Positions 63,134 to 64,000 of a stretch of 64,000 nt of DNA are shown one piece after another. Source of the stretch: Apteryx mantelli (lineage: Eukaryota > Chordata > Aves > Apterygiformes > Apterygidae). The position numbers and the translations under genes were made by a program. The stretch spans positions 58,154,501 through 58,218,500 of the forward strand of contig NC_089980.1 in NCBI RefSeq assembly GCF_036417845.1, in the 5' to 3' direction. The notes below the pieces were generated by a model. That model saw only the letters and a program-made list of their open reading frames with translations, searched no databases and was not told the origin of the DNA. The first letter of the stretch is position 1. Every line of letters begins with the position of its first letter.

Positions 63134-64000
63134 TTTTTGAAATTCTTACTATTGATTTTCAAGAGAGCTAATTATATGACTAACTGTTCTCCAGTCTAAA
63201 TCAAATGTTCATGTCTGTCCCATAGGGACTATTTTGAATCAACTGATTTGATTTTTTTTCAAATGCAAAAAGGCAGAGGGGAAGAAACACGTGTCAGATG
63301 CAGTCAGATTACAGATTCATAATCTGATGCAGCTATGTCAATAATACAGCTCAATATTTGTGAAATCTTAGTTTTCTATCAATAAGAAATATGTTAATTG
63401 ACTGTTTAACTTTGGTTAACTTCTTGGAATTGGAGTTTGGTTAACTAACTTGGAGAACTTCTGGTTCTCACCAGTATCAGTGGGAATTAGATTTCAGATG
63501 TTTTTTAAAAATGTAGTCTCTGGGAGCTTTTCTGTACTTGAGAAATACAGATGTCACTAAACTCAGCTGTCTTTCTCACAGGCATAGAAGACTATTTTAA
63601 TTATGGTAGCAATTGGCAGGATGCTTGCTTCCACCTGAAACGTGCACAGCTAGCACCTTTGCCAGACATTCATTTTTCTTTGTGTTAACTAAATCTATTT
63701 TGTAATGATTCAATATCACAGTCTGTCATTATGTGATTAGTATTTTAAATACATATGTGTGTGCCAGAGCCAACTATCTCCATTTTGCAGTCTTTGCCTC
63801 TTCCTACAGATTGCCTGCATACTTCTACTCCTTGTTTAGGGCTAGAGTCTTCTAAAGCAGAGATTCTCTAATATCCTTAGCATGTGTTCCTAGATACAAA
63901 CTCCTTATGGACAAATCAGGATCTGTCTCCTTTTAGATGCCCAAGAGACTACCTGGCATCCCACTTTCATTCACACACCTGCTTTGTGTACAGACAGATG
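63134..64000 (+). other. Putative intronic DNA with one candidate exon
   Basis: AT-rich DNA. The only exon-like signal is a strong acceptor at 63580-63581 (CTGTCTTTCTCACAG) followed by 107 bases open in the phase left by exon 2, ending in TAA at 63686-63688. No polyadenylation signal follows before the window ends, so I leave it as a candidate rather than a gene feature. Confidence 0.45.

Overview
The window looks like nuclear DNA of a vertebrate, most likely a bird or another sauropsid. The strongest evidence is a 5'-truncated CR1 LINE (38722-39600) with an intact reverse-transcriptase C-terminal reading frame and the typical CR1 3' end, two direct copies of ATTCTGTG. Other support comes from much older CR1 relics (about 61981-63133 on +, 49555-49745 on -), faint MIR/tRNA-SINE-like relics, AT-rich non-coding DNA with scattered microsatellites, and one CpG-island promoter with GT-AG exons. 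There are no operons, ribosome binding sites, CRISPR arrays or prokaryotic features.

Layout. Bases 1-58560 are essentially a gene desert. Nearly every reading frame there is short (60-138 codons), often open on both strands, and unlike any protein I recognise. The desert holds old repeats, simple repeats, a possible LTR relic (about 16745-17290, - strand), the CR1 copy, a perfect 26-bp palindrome (15705-15730), and two long imperfect hairpins about 730 bp apart (29738-29802 and 30469-30518) that no recognised repeat explains.

Bases 58560-59940 form a strong CpG island with a G-run/GC-box block. It carries the 5' end of a plus-strand protein-coding gene: exon 1 (ATG at 59181, donor after 59233), a 361-bp GC-rich intron and exon 2 (59595-59824). 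The two exons join in frame to give 94 codons and part of a 95th. The peptide has SP sites, an RRLS site and a hydrophobic/acidic segment, and looks like a conserved intracellular protein, but I could not assign it to a named family. The rest of the window (59825-64000) is probably the start of a long second intron, partly filled by the ancient CR1 copy. One splice-compatible candidate exon lies at 63582-63688.

I see no multi-gene system here. The most checkable novelties are the two hairpins (microRNA-like or small palindromic elements), the perfect palindrome and the unidentified CpG-island gene.
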